Shown: positions 26,357-35,172 of the stretch, piece by piece | How positions within the stretch are numbered: position 1 is the stretch's first letter | How the letters are laid out: each line of letters opens with the position of its first letter | NCBI RefSeq assembly: GCF_034661295.1 | Contig: NZ_CP141062.1 | Span: 1,984,001 to 2,048,000, forward strand | Origin: Faecalibacter sp. LW9 | GTDB taxonomy: Bacteria > Bacteroidota > Bacteroidia > Flavobacteriales > Weeksellaceae | Reading direction: 5' to 3' | Length of the DNA stretch: 64,000 nt | The notes under the pieces: model-generated | What the model was told of the DNA's origin: nothing | Databases searched by the model: none | The model's input: only the letters and a program-made list of their open reading frames with translations | Program-made: the position numbers and the translations under genes

Positions 26357-28045
26357 GTTGCACAACTAGAATAACTTAAAATTTCTTAACTTGTTATCAT
26401 GCAAGGCAAAAAAGAATTTACACCCCAATTATTTTACGATTTAAGTTTAGATCGTTTGGTACCCTCGGATAATTATTACCGTATTATTCAGCGTGAATTA
26501 TCATTTGATTTTCTTTATCAAGCGACCGCTAAATATTATGGAAAAGAAGGTCAAAAAAGTATTGATCCTGTGGTCTTTTTCAAGATCTTATTGGTGGGTT
26601 ATTTAAACAACATCAACAGCGATCGGGCATTGATTCGCTACTGTAGCAATTGTTTAGATGTACGTTTATTTTTAGGCTATGATTTAAATGAAGATTTACC
26701 TTGGCACTCAACCATTAGCCGAACACGTCAATTATTAGGAGAAGAAGTTTTTTTAGAATTGTTTCGAAAAGTATTAAGTCTTTGCGTTAAAAAAGGGATG
26801 GTGCAAGGTCGTCGTCAAGCGGTTGATAGTGCATTTATCAAGGCTAATGCCAGCATGGATAGTTTAGTTGAAAAAGAAGTTTTAGAAGATGCTTCTGCAT
26901 ATGTCAACGAGTTAGAAGAAAATAGCGAATATAAAGTCACTTCAACACGTAAAAAGTTAGTTGAACAACACCATAATTGGAAAAAAGAAGAATTTAAAGC
27001 GATGCCTGCCGCCCGAAAAAGTGTACAAATCAATGAGGATGGGGAAGAAATTCGGCCAAAATTCTTAAGTAATCACACCCATTATAGTCCAACGGATCCT
27101 GATGCTAAAATCTCTACCAAACCAGGAAAACCGAGGCAATTAAATTATGCTGGTCAATTAGCCGTAGATGATAAACACCATGTCATTACAGGCGCTTGTG
27201 CCAGTACAGCAGGGAGCAAGGACAGTGCGATTTTTTCAGAAATCATGAATCAAACCTTGGCAAATTTTAAGGGTAATGAGATGCAAATCGATCAAGTCTT
27301 GGCAGATGCAGGTTACAGTAGTGGAGAAAGTTTAGGTTATTGTGAAACCCACGGAATCGATGCTTATATTCCTAATTTTGGACAATATAAACCTGAGCGT
27401 GAAGGCTTTATTTTTAATGGGGAATTAAACCAATACGAATGTATCCAAGAAGGAGGAAATAAAGCGATACTTCCTTTTAAAGGCATCCGAACAGATAGCA
27501 AAGGCTATGAAAAGAAAACCTACCGAAGCAGCGAAAGGGATTGTAAAGATTGCCCCCTTCGAGCCCAATGCTGTGGTAAAGTGAGCAAATTTAAGAAGTT
27601 AGATGACAGCGTTCACAAGCCCTTATACGATCGGATGCACGAGAAAATCACCAAGAATAAACGGTATTTTAAACAAATGGTCAAGAGACGAAGTGCAACG
27701 GTAGAACCAGTTTTAGGTACTTTAATCAACCATCACAATATGAAACGCATCAACAGTCGAGGAATGGGCCTAGCGAACAAACATGTTCTCTTAGCCGCTC
27801 TTTGCTATAACTTAAAGAAATACCTAAAATTTACGCCTAAAAAGTCCAAATTACTTGCCCAAATCTATGCCTTACCAAAGGTAAAGTATGGCACTCTAAA
27901 AGCAGGTCATATTGGGCTTGAAGATTTGCTTTTTTCAACCACTTTATTTTTAATTATTGAATATACTCCAAAAATAAACCTCGCTTAAAAAGGCTTAAAC
28001 GAGGTCATATATGATTTTATTTTGTTGAGTTTTGAGTTGTGCAAC
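26357..28045 (+). mobile_element. IS1182-family insertion sequence, copy C (full length)
   Basis: 10-bp perfect terminal inverted repeats GTTGCACAAC (26357-26366) and GTTGTGCAAC (28036-28045), 1,689 bp, one transposase gene, and an internal hairpin CCTCGCTTAA/TTAAACGAGG near the right end. The most complete of the seven copies. It sits inside an attC-like site, next to the G/TT point. Confidence 0.88.
26399..27988 (+). CDS. IS1182-family transposase
   Basis: 529 aa, DDE type. The N-terminal DUF772 domain is clear (RELSFDFLYQATAKYYG; DPVVFFKILLVGYLNNI; SDRALIRYCSNCLDVRLFLG), followed by the catalytic region (QAVDSAFIKANASMDSL; LAVDDKHHVITG; QVLADAGYSSGESL) and the Cys-rich loop CKDCPLRAQCCG. 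The last about 30 residues (GHIGLEDLLFSTTLFL...) differ from the C-terminus of the other copies (ELDFKIRFLKPLYF) because of a late frameshift; this probably does not matter for catalysis. It is the only copy without an internal stop or deletion and could move the others in trans. Confidence 0.92.
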   Translation: MQGKKEFTPQLFYDLSLDRLVPSDNYYRIIQRELSFDFLYQATAKYYGKEGQKSIDPVVFFKILLVGYLNNINSDRALIRYCSNCLDVRLFLGYDLNEDLPWHSTISRTRQLLGEEVFLELFRKVLSLCVKKGMVQGRRQAVDSAFIKANASMDSLVEKEVLEDASAYVNELEENSEYKVTSTRKKLVEQHHNWKKEEFKAMPAARKSVQINEDGEEIRPKFLSNHTHYSPTDPDAKISTKPGKPRQLNYAGQLAVDDKHHVITGACASTAGSKDSAIFSEIMNQTLANFKGNEMQIDQVLADAGYSSGESLGYCETHGIDAYIPNFGQYKPEREGFIFNGELNQYECIQEGGNKAILPFKGIRTDSKGYEKKTYRSSERDCKDCPLRAQCCGKVSKFKKLDDSVHKPLYDRMHEKITKNKRYFKQMVKRRSATVEPVLGTLINHHNMKRINSRGMGLANKHVLLAALCYNLKKYLKFTPKKSKLLAQIYALPKVKYGTLKAGHIGLEDLLFSTTLFLIIEYTPKINLA

Positions 28046-28069
28046 GGTTACCGATGTTGGCGGTAGTTT

Positions 28070-28840
28070 TTATCTTATTCTGCTCAGGATTTCTTTCAGT
28101 TTGGGTTCAATTTTAAGTTCGTCAAATAGTTTTTTCGATAAATTTAAGGAGTTCTCAAAAGCCAAAACGATGTTTTTAGGATTTAAGTCAGATGTTACTT
28201 TTTTATACGCTGAATACCAAATTACATCAATGTCCTTTTCGAGATTTTTAGTCGGACTTTCCCAATGTTGCGTTTTGGTTGTTCTTACTCTTATAAGCCA
28301 AAGCAAGTATTTCTGAACATTTGATAAACTGTGATGAGCGTGAGCAAATTCGCCACGCTTAATCAAGTTACTTGTTGTTAGCAAAACATTCAAAAGCGAT
28401 TCACTTAACCACGAAATGTTTTGGCTTGTAGTTCGTTCAGGTGATTTTATTTTAATCTGATTGAGCGTTTCTGCTAAAAGTCCGTCTTTGTCCACTAAAT
28501 TCATTTGGTCAAAGTCGCTAAAAGCAACCATACCTTCCCACGATTTAATAATTTCAATTTCTTCCGTTGTTAAAAAATGGAATTCGCCTCTGACCATATT
28601 GTCGAAAATAGCCACTTCACTTCCATATTCGTTGGTAAAATATAATGCAACCGGATGAATTTGGTTTACCCATTTTTCGGCTGAAAAGTCTTCTTTACTT
28701 TTCAAGAAAATATAAAATTCGATGTCGGAATATTTGTCTCCTTCGTTTTTTGTAAATGAACCATACATAAAAACGGCGGAAATATTTTCGTCTTGTTGAG
28801 CTAATAATTTTGTTTTGTCAATCATTTGTAACTGTGTCAT
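28070..28840 (-). CDS. lnu: Lincosamide nucleotidyltransferase, Lnu(B/F/H)-like
   Basis: 256 aa. The polymerase-beta-like nucleotidyltransferase core is clear: AVFMYGSFTKNEGDKYSDIEFYIFLK (GS...D-x-E, residues about 22-47), then NEYGSEVAIFDNMVRGEFHFL, as in Lnu(B), Lnu(F) and the Riemerella Lnu(H) group, which adenylylate lincomycin and clindamycin. The C-terminal half is the helical HEPN-like part of this family (LLTTSNLIKRGEFAHAHHSL). Family length is matched. It is alone in its cassette with the stop 14 bases from the cassette edge; lnu(F) is known from class 1 integron cassettes elsewhere. Exact lnu letter cannot be set without alignment. Confidence 0.82.
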   Translation of the reverse strand: MTQLQMIDKTKLLAQQDENISAVFMYGSFTKNEGDKYSDIEFYIFLKSKEDFSAEKWVNQIHPVALYFTNEYGSEVAIFDNMVRGEFHFLTTEEIEIIKSWEGMVAFSDFDQMNLVDKDGLLAETLNQIKIKSPERTTSQNISWLSESLLNVLLTTSNLIKRGEFAHAHHSLSNVQKYLLWLIRVRTTKTQHWESPTKNLEKDIDVIWYSAYKKVTSDLNPKNIVLAFENSLNLSKKLFDELKIEPKLKEILSRIR

Positions 28841-28985
28841 TTTTCTAATTTTTAAAAATTAATAATAGAAAACTCCATTACTTTTTAAAAGCAATGAAAA
28901 AGTTTGAGTTTATTTATTTTGGACAGTTACTTATAGCTTCATCGGATTATATTTTTTTATGTTTAACATTCTGTTTGGTAAAATT

Positions 28986-29178
28986 ACCGCCAACGGGAAA
29001 CGCATTGGCGAAGTGGCGGATAAATTGGACGAAAAGTTCAATTTAGCAGTGACGTAGCCGATGTGTTTCCACAGAAGCTAAATTATTAAAAAAAGCTGAA
29101 TGTGGAACACATTCGGCGGAATAAAATGCAGAAACTTTCAATTTAGCACTTAACCTGCCATTTTGCCAATGCGATGTG
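28986..29178 (-). repeat. attC-like site c (IS1182 copy D inserted)
   Basis: ACCGCCAAC (28986-28994) is the exact reverse complement of the opening box GTTGGCGGT at 28056. It is followed by GCATTGGCGAAGTGGCGG, which pairs with CCTGCCATTTTGCCAATGC (about 29154-29172). Inner inverted repeats GTGTTTCCACA / TGTGGAACAC form the terminal hairpin. The closing box is beyond the IS at 30044. No gene lies between 28841 and 29223. Confidence 0.82.
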
Positions 29179-29181
29179 CTT

Positions 29182-30033
29182 GTTGCACAACTAGAATAAC
29201 GTAAAATTTCTTAACTTGTTATCATGCAAGGCAAAAAAGAATTTACACCTCAATTATTTTACGATTTAAGTTTGGATCGATTGGTACCTTTGGATAATTA
29301 CTATCGAATAATACAGCGAGAATTATCATTTGATTTTCTTTATCAAGCGACCGCTAAATATTATGGAAAAGAAGGTCAAAAAAGTATTGATCCTGTGGTC
29401 TTTTTCAAGATCTTATTGGTGGGTTATCTCAACAACATCAACAGCGATCGGGCATTGATTCGCTACTGTAGCAATTGTTTAGATGTACGTTTATTTTTAG
29501 GTTATGATTTAAATGAAGATTTACCTTGGCACTCAACCATTAGCCGAACACGCCAATTATTAGGAGAAGAAGTTTTCTTAGAATTATTCCGAAAAGTATT
29601 GAGTCTTTGCGTGCAAAAAGGAATGGTTCAAGGTCGTCGTCAAGCGGTTGATAGTGCATTTATCAAGGACAATGCCAGCATGGATAGTTTAGTTGAAAAA
29701 GAAGTTTTAGAAGATGCTTCTGCATATGTCAACGAATTAGAAGAAAATAGTGAATATAAAGTCACTTCAACACGTAAAAAGTTAGTTGAACAACACCATA
29801 ATGCAAATTCCTGAAATTTACGCCTAAAAAGTCCAAATTACTAGCCCAAATCTGTGCCTTACCAAAGGTAAAGTATGCTATTTTTTAAATAGGTGAATTA
29901 GACTTTAAAATCCGCTTTTTAAAACCACTTTATTTTTAACTCATTTGCATTTTAACCCAAAATAAACCTCGCTTAAAAAGGCTTAAACGAGGTCATATAT
30001 GATTTTATTTTATTGAGTTTTGAGTTGTGCAAC
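29182..30033 (+). mobile_element. IS1182-family element, copy D (internal deletion)
   Basis: Both ends are present: GTTGCACAAC (29182-29191) and GTTGTGCAAC (30024-30033). About 840 bases of the middle are missing, with the junction near 29812 where ACACCATAATG runs into CAAATTCCTGAAATTTACG. Such a deleted form with both ends could be mobilised by copy C in trans. Confidence 0.85.
29224..29814 (+). pseudogene. Truncated IS1182-family transposase (copy D)
   Basis: Encodes the first about 193 residues of the transposase (DUF772 domain and the first catalytic segment, here FIKDNAS instead of FIKANAS), then runs into the deletion and stops after ANS. It lacks the later catalytic residues, so it is inactive. 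Confidence 0.88.
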
Positions 30034-30060
30034 GGTTACCGATGTTATGTGCTGGCATTT

Positions 30061-30663
30061 TTAACCTATAATATCTTCATTAATAAAGTCATATTCATTG
30101 TCAATTACTTTTTTCAAATACTCTTCAAAGTTTTCAGCTATCACTTTAAATTCGTCCGGGTCGTGTAAAAACCTAATTATTTGACCTTTTTTTCCTTTTT
30201 CAGATGGTGTGAAATCTATAAATAGTTGTGAAGTTCCACCGTTGTTCATACAATCTGAAAAATGTAACCATTTTAGATTATTGGGTTTATTTGTGATTTT
30301 TTCGTCAATATCAACTTCGTCATATTTTCTTTCGATATAATCTGAATAGTAGTCAACAGCTTGATTTTGGTTTTCTATTATTTGCTCGGCTGATAATAAA
30401 TAATATGGATATTCTTCAACATCTGAACCTAGAAAGTAGAAAATTATTTCTTCTTCTTTGAATTTTCTCCAATACGTCCCATCAACATATTTTAGTAAAT
30501 CAATTAATGCTTGTGGGATTTCAGGGTATATTTTTTGTAATTGTTCAATTTTTTCTTTACTAACTCCTTCTTTCACGCTTTCAAAATGTTCCCAATCTTC
30601 ACTTGCACCATTTTCAATGTATGATTTTTTAAGTCCTAAAATATATTTTTCTGTGGTATTCAT
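30061..30663 (-). CDS. SMI1/KNR4-family protein
   Basis: 200 aa. Typical SMI1/KNR4 (SUKH) pattern: VSKEKIEQLQKIYPEIPQALIDLLKYVDGTYW near residues 33-64, then a YFLGSDVEEYPYYLLSAEQI strand region and WLHFSDCMNNGGTSQLFIDFTPS. SUKH proteins are mostly immunity proteins of contact-dependent or polymorphic toxins. No toxin gene is adjacent; the gene is alone in its cassette, as often seen for orphan immunity genes. Stop codon lies 17 bases inside the cassette edge. Confidence 0.78.
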   Translation of the reverse strand: MNTTEKYILGLKKSYIENGASEDWEHFESVKEGVSKEKIEQLQKIYPEIPQALIDLLKYVDGTYWRKFKEEEIIFYFLGSDVEEYPYYLLSAEQIIENQNQAVDYYSDYIERKYDEVDIDEKITNKPNNLKWLHFSDCMNNGGTSQLFIDFTPSEKGKKGQIIRFLHDPDEFKVIAENFEEYLKKVIDNEYDFINEDIIG

Positions 30664-30715
30664 TACTTAGTTTCTTTTTGGTCATTAATTTTTGCAGCAT
30701 TGTTGGTATATGCTT

Positions 30716-30762
30716 GCACATAACATTTGTATTAACGAATATACAAACATTATCAATAATGC
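30716..30762 (-). repeat. attC-like site d (short form, interrupted)
   Basis: GCACATAAC (30716-30724) is the exact reverse complement of the opening box GTTATGTGC at 30044. It is followed by a short hairpin, ACATTTGTAT and ATACAAACAT around TAACGAAT. The other arm expected next to the box at 31261 is displaced by about 400 bases of other DNA and an IS fragment. Confidence 0.7.
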
Positions 30763-30947
30763 ATAATAACAAATTAATATTATACCATCAGTTATTATTT
30801 TAAACAAAATAATCTTTTATTTTCAGATGATAATAATTTTTGAGGATTAATGGCTTCCGTAACTTCCGTAAGTAAAATTCAGCAAAAACATTATTTTGTT
30901 TTTTGAGGTTTGGAAAAAAAAAGTTATAAATGAAGAGTAGAATGCAA

Positions 30948-31075
30948 AAAGGAGAACGATGCGTTCTCTTATTCCGATTTTTAAAACTTCTTTTTCTGTC
31001 GTATAAATGAAACGATTACGCCAAGAATTAAAGCGTTATCTACTTGTAATAGTTGGTTGGAGATTTTTTTTGGAA
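30948..31075 (-). pseudogene. 3' remnant of an unknown gene with its terminator
   Basis: On the minus strand a short frame ends ...SNQLLQVDNALILGVIVSFI and a basic tail (RQKKKF), then a stop. It is followed by the perfect hairpin GAGAAC-GCATC-GTTCTC and a T-rich run (near 30951-30967 on the plus numbering). This looks like the end of a gene whose start is gone. Product unknown. The rest of 30,763-31,171 holds nothing I can recognise. Confidence 0.3.
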
Positions 31076-31171
31076 AATTTTAATGATTGTTTGATTAGTT
31101 AAACATGATAGTAGATTTCCTATTGTAATATGATATATGTAATACTGATTACGATTTTTGGATGATTATAG

Positions 31172-31250
31172 AGCAAAAATAAACCTCGCTTAAAAAGGCT
31201 TAAACGAGGTCATATATGATTTTATTTTGTTGAGTTTTGAGTTGTGCAAC
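31172..31250 (+). mobile_element. IS1182-family element, copy E (right end only)
   Basis: Only the last about 80 bases remain: the CCTCGCTTAA/TTAAACGAGG hairpin, the CATATATGATTTTATTTTG stretch, and the terminal repeat GTTGTGCAAC (31241-31250). It is followed after 10 bases by the cassette box GTTACAGGC (31261). Confidence 0.82.
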
Positions 31251-31404
31251 GGTTACCCATGTTACAGGCTGGCGTTCTGTCATTCGTGTTGTCAAGTCGT
31301 TTTCTGTCGTTAGTTTCGCAGTCATTGTCGTGTCGGTTGTGTGTCTGCGGTTTAAAAAAAATTTAGAAGGGAAGGAATTTTAAAAAATAATTTTCTGTTG
31401 GGTA

Positions 31405-31512
31405 AAGCGTAAGCTCTTTTGCAATTTTTGGTCTGTGCGTTGGCTCGTGTGAAACGAAGTTCACGAACACCAACTGTGAAAATCAATATTTGTGAGTCAT
31501 TGCAAATGTGCT
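31405..31512. repeat. GT-rich hairpin repeat, left border of the efflux block
   Basis: GCTCTTTTGCAATTTTTGG, then GTCTGTGCGTTGGCTCGTGTG and later ATTGCAAATGTG form a loose inverted repeat related to the copies near 42,302, 52,331 and 56,040. Together with the copy near 42,302 it brackets the whole efflux gene block. Confidence 0.5.
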
Positions 31513-31529
31513 TACGCTTGTATTTAGGC

Positions 31530-31970
31530 TTACATATAAATTACCGTTACATCAATTATTCTATCTGCATTTAATTCAAAACTTGCTTTAGAAAAATTGA
31601 GTCTGTTTATTAATCCTATTGTCTGATAATTGGAAAATCCAATTCCCTCTTTGGGTAAAAGCAAACCTTTATCAATCTTGCCGTTTTTATTTTCATCGTG
31701 TAAAATGTTCACGGCATATTTTCCTTTGGGTAGGTTTTTAAAGGCAATTTCAGATTTACCGTTTACAATTTTTGCTTTCTCTAATCGGTAATAATTTTTG
31801 TAATCTTCATCGGGTATTGAGCCGTCCTTGTTGTAAAGTGCGAATTGCACAACGCCTTTAGAATTTCGTAAATTTTCTACCTTAATTGTTAAATCGTACA
31901 CTTCCTTTGTGTCAGGTGATATAAATGCCAAAATAGAGGCTTAAATAATAGATAAAACAATTGCTTTCAT
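31530..31970 (-). pseudogene. DUF2141 periplasmic protein with stop codon in the signal peptide
   Basis: The mature part (31530-31931) is a DUF2141 domain: FALYNKDGSIPDEDYKNYYRL, then the family signature LPKGKYAVNILHDENKNGK and LLPKEGIGFSNY. From the upstream ATG at 31970 the frame reads MKAIVLSII, then TAA (31941-31943), then ASILAFISP, i.e. a signal peptide split by a nonsense codon. Translation from the internal Met would give a cytosolic product, so export is probably lost. It follows the RND genes in the same direction. Confidence 0.7.
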
Positions 31971-32068
31971 TTTGCTTTTTTCATTTATAAAATTGTGCTT
32001 TGGCAAGGAGAAGAAGGAACAAATCATTAAAATTTTTATTTCCTACTCCCTCCAAAGACTTAAAATAA

Positions 32069-35000
32069 TTAGTTTCTCTTACTCAATTTGGCTTTCAAGC
32101 TGTCCACAATGTCATAAACCATTGGCACTAAATAAACCGTCAATGCTAAAGATGAAAGCAATCCACCAATAATTACCCACGCCAAACCATTTTTCCATTC
32201 GGCTGCTGTTCCGCTTGCTAATGCTATGGGTAACATTCCTATTGCCATTGATAAGGTTGTCATCAAAATTGGTCGCATACGCTCTTTTCCTGCGGTAATC
32301 AATGCTTCTTTGTAATGTTTGCCCTCAGCTTTCAGTTGGTTGGTAAAGTCCACAATTAAAATAGAGTTTTTTGTTACCAATCCCATTAGCATAATCAACC
32401 CAAGTAAAGCAAATAAGCTCAAATTGTTTAACGATAAATTCAAGGCTAAAAATGCTCCGATAGCCGCAACGGGTATGGCAAACAGGGCAACAAACGGATA
32501 AATGTAACTGTCGTATAATGCCACCATAATCAAATAAATCAGTAAGAATGAAATCAGCAATACCGACCCCAAAGCACCGAAGCTGTCGTTTTGCCTTTTG
32601 ATGTCACTTCCCCAAGTCATTTCTATACCATTGGGCAATGGATTTTTTTTGAGATATGCTACTACATCATCTGCCACTGTTCCCGAAGGTCTGCCGAGCG
32701 CATCGGACATTAATGTAACCGCAGGTTGTCTGTCTTTTCGCTCCAATAAAGAGGGTGAATTATCCCGCTCAATATCGGCAAATTGTGAAACCTCAATCGG
32801 AACTCCCATTGGATTTATGATGTTGAGCTGTTTCACATCATCGTAATTTTTACGACTGAATTTATCCAACCAAATCCGTATAGGATATTCTGTTCCGTTT
32901 TCTGTTAAAGTAGCATCGTCATTTCCTGTAAAAGCGGTACGCAAATTCATTCCCACATAAGCCGTATTTAATCCCAAACGCTGCATTTTGTCTTTGTCGG
33001 GAATTACTTTTAATTCAGGACTTCCTGCTTCTACCGAAAGCCGTACATTATCTGCTCCGGGAATTTTTTCAATGACTGATTTTAAATCATTGCCTGTTTG
33101 CATTACCTGGTTTAGGTCGCTTCCGCTCAATGTAATTTCTATCGGTGCAGAACGTGGAATTAAGCCTAATGCTATCATAGAAAAATTAATACCTGAATAC
33201 TCTTTTTGTAAATCCGCTCTTAATTTCCGCATAAAGGTTTCGGTAGAAAGATTATTGGTTTCTTTTTTGGATTTTAGCTGAATGGTAAACTCGGTTTTAT
33301 TGGCAGAGCCAACTCCCAAACTACCAATGCCTGTACTTGGTCCGCCTACATTGCTGAAAATAGTTGCAACTTCGGGTTGTTTCAAAATGTAGCTTTCAAT
33401 TTTCTCGGAAACCAAATTGTTTTGCTGAATGGAAGTACTTTTATCAAACTCTAATGCCAGACGGAATTTTCCTTGGTCGCCTGTTGAAATGAGTTCTTTT
33501 CCGATAATTCCCTGTTTCATCATTGCTGCCGTACCCACGAAAAGCAACAAAACAAATGCTGTAAAAATGAGTTTGTGATTTAAAACCCAATTTAGTGTTT
33601 TACCATACCAATTGATAAATTGGTCTAACTGATGCTCGAACCAAAGCAAAAAACGGTTGAAGATATTAGTCGGTTGCAAATCTTCTTTTTTCCCGATGCG
33701 TGAAGCCAACCAAGGCGTTAAAGTAAAACCTACCAATAAACTTGTCAATGTTGAAGTGATAACCACTACTGAAAACTGTTTGAGCATATCGGCAACGAAA
33801 ACCTGTAAAAATAAAATTGGTAAAAACACTACTACATCAACTAATGTAATAGATAATGCTGAAAAACCGATTTCCATTCGTCCGTCCATTGCTGCCGTTC
33901 TTTTTTCCTTGCCTTTATCCAAATGGCGTTGGATGTTTTCTAAAACTACGGTAGCATCGTCCACCAAGATACCAATGATTAAAGACATAGCAAGCAAAGT
34001 CATCAGGTTGAGTGTATAACCCAAAAGCCACATCACAGCAAAAGCTGTAATTAAAGAAGTAGGAATGGCAACCAAAACAATCAGCGAGTTTCTGAAACTT
34101 CGCAGAAACAGCAACATTACCAACGACACTAAAATCACGGCTAAAATCAAATCAAACACCACCGAATTAACGGCTGCAATGGTATTGTCTGTATTATCGT
34201 CCGTAATTACAAACTTCACGTCTGCATTGGCATTTTGTTGTTCAATAGACTGAAATTTTTCCCTAATCAGTTTTGATACATCAACAGCGTTGGCATCGCC
34301 TTGTTTTTTTATCATTAAGCCAATACCGTTTTTGCCGTTGTAACGACTGTAAGAAGTAATTTCTTTGATACCGTCCGTTACTTCTGCAATATCCTTAACA
34401 TAAACAGGACTGTTTGGAAAAGGCATTGCAACCTGAACATTTTGAATATCCCTGATTGTGCTGAATTTTCCGACTAACCGCACCGAATTATTTTCTGTAT
34501 CGGTCTGTAATTTTCCCGCAGGTAAATCAATCCCCGAACGATTAACGGCTTCCACTACCTGATACAAAGAAATTTTGTAGAGCTTCAATTTTTCTTTGTC
34601 CACCTTGACTTGAATTTCCCGTTCTTCTCCACCTAAAATGGTTATCTCTGCCACTCCTTTTAGCTGTTGGACTTGTGGCAGGTAATCGTCTTTCATTTTT
34701 TGATAAAACACTGTCGGGTCTAAATTGCTTGTTGCACTTACCGACATTATCGGCAAATCATTAGGCGATACCTTGCTCATTACAGGGTTTTGAACATCAT
34801 CAGGCAAGTCCTTTCGGATATTGTCAATGTAGCGTTGAGCGTCCTGCATTGTTTTGTCTAAATCCGTTCCGTATTTCAGATTGGCAATGATGATAGAAGC
34901 ATTGGGCAATGATTTTGTAAGCAAATAATCTACACCCTCCAAATTGGAAAGTGCATCTTCAATTTTTCGGGAAACGGAAGTTTCTACCTCGTTGGGTTCT

Positions 35001-35161
35001 GCACCGGGATAAACCGTTCGGATTACCACAACAGGCTGATTAAAATCGGGCATTAGCTCATAACTCAAATTCTTGTAGCCGATAATTCCCAACAGGGCAA
35101 ACACGCTGAAAAGTACGATAATCAGCGAGGGACGTTTTATTGATATTTCTGTAATATTCAT
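32069..35161 (-). CDS. RND efflux transporter (HAE1/AcrB type)
   Basis: 1030 aa, full length for an inner-membrane RND pump. It begins MNITEISIKRPSLIIVLFSVF with the first membrane helix, has the ELMPDF and YPGAEPNEVE motifs of the porter domain, the proton-relay aspartates in GILVDDATVVLENIQRH (about residue 400), and repeats the layout in the second half (MLMGLVTKNSILIVDFTNQ). It works with the adaptor and TolC-like genes just upstream as a tripartite drug or metabolite pump, driven by proton influx. The operon cupin-TolC-adaptor-RND is controlled by the TetR site at 37968. Confidence 0.93.
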   Translation of the reverse strand: MNITEISIKRPSLIIVLFSVFALLGIIGYKNLSYELMPDFNQPVVVIRTVYPGAEPNEVETSVSRKIEDALSNLEGVDYLLTKSLPNASIIIANLKYGTDLDKTMQDAQRYIDNIRKDLPDDVQNPVMSKVSPNDLPIMSVSATSNLDPTVFYQKMKDDYLPQVQQLKGVAEITILGGEEREIQVKVDKEKLKLYKISLYQVVEAVNRSGIDLPAGKLQTDTENNSVRLVGKFSTIRDIQNVQVAMPFPNSPVYVKDIAEVTDGIKEITSYSRYNGKNGIGLMIKKQGDANAVDVSKLIREKFQSIEQQNANADVKFVITDDNTDNTIAAVNSVVFDLILAVILVSLVMLLFLRSFRNSLIVLVAIPTSLITAFAVMWLLGYTLNLMTLLAMSLIIGILVDDATVVLENIQRHLDKGKEKRTAAMDGRMEIGFSALSITLVDVVVFLPILFLQVFVADMLKQFSVVVITSTLTSLLVGFTLTPWLASRIGKKEDLQPTNIFNRFLLWFEHQLDQFINWYGKTLNWVLNHKLIFTAFVLLLFVGTAAMMKQGIIGKELISTGDQGKFRLALEFDKSTSIQQNNLVSEKIESYILKQPEVATIFSNVGGPSTGIGSLGVGSANKTEFTIQLKSKKETNNLSTETFMRKLRADLQKEYSGINFSMIALGLIPRSAPIEITLSGSDLNQVMQTGNDLKSVIEKIPGADNVRLSVEAGSPELKVIPDKDKMQRLGLNTAYVGMNLRTAFTGNDDATLTENGTEYPIRIWLDKFSRKNYDDVKQLNIINPMGVPIEVSQFADIERDNSPSLLERKDRQPAVTLMSDALGRPSGTVADDVVAYLKKNPLPNGIEMTWGSDIKRQNDSFGALGSVLLISFLLIYLIMVALYDSYIYPFVALFAIPVAAIGAFLALNLSLNNLSLFALLGLIMLMGLVTKNSILIVDFTNQLKAEGKHYKEALITAGKERMRPILMTTLSMAIGMLPIALASGTAAEWKNGLAWVIIGGLLSSLALTVYLVPMVYDIVDSLKAKLSKRN

Positions 35162-35172
35162 TTTCGCTGATT

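Noticed and set aside
33657..34019. Open frames antisense to the RND, adaptor, TolC and ATPase genes
   Set aside because: Shadow frames on the opposite strand of long conserved genes; no independent evidence.
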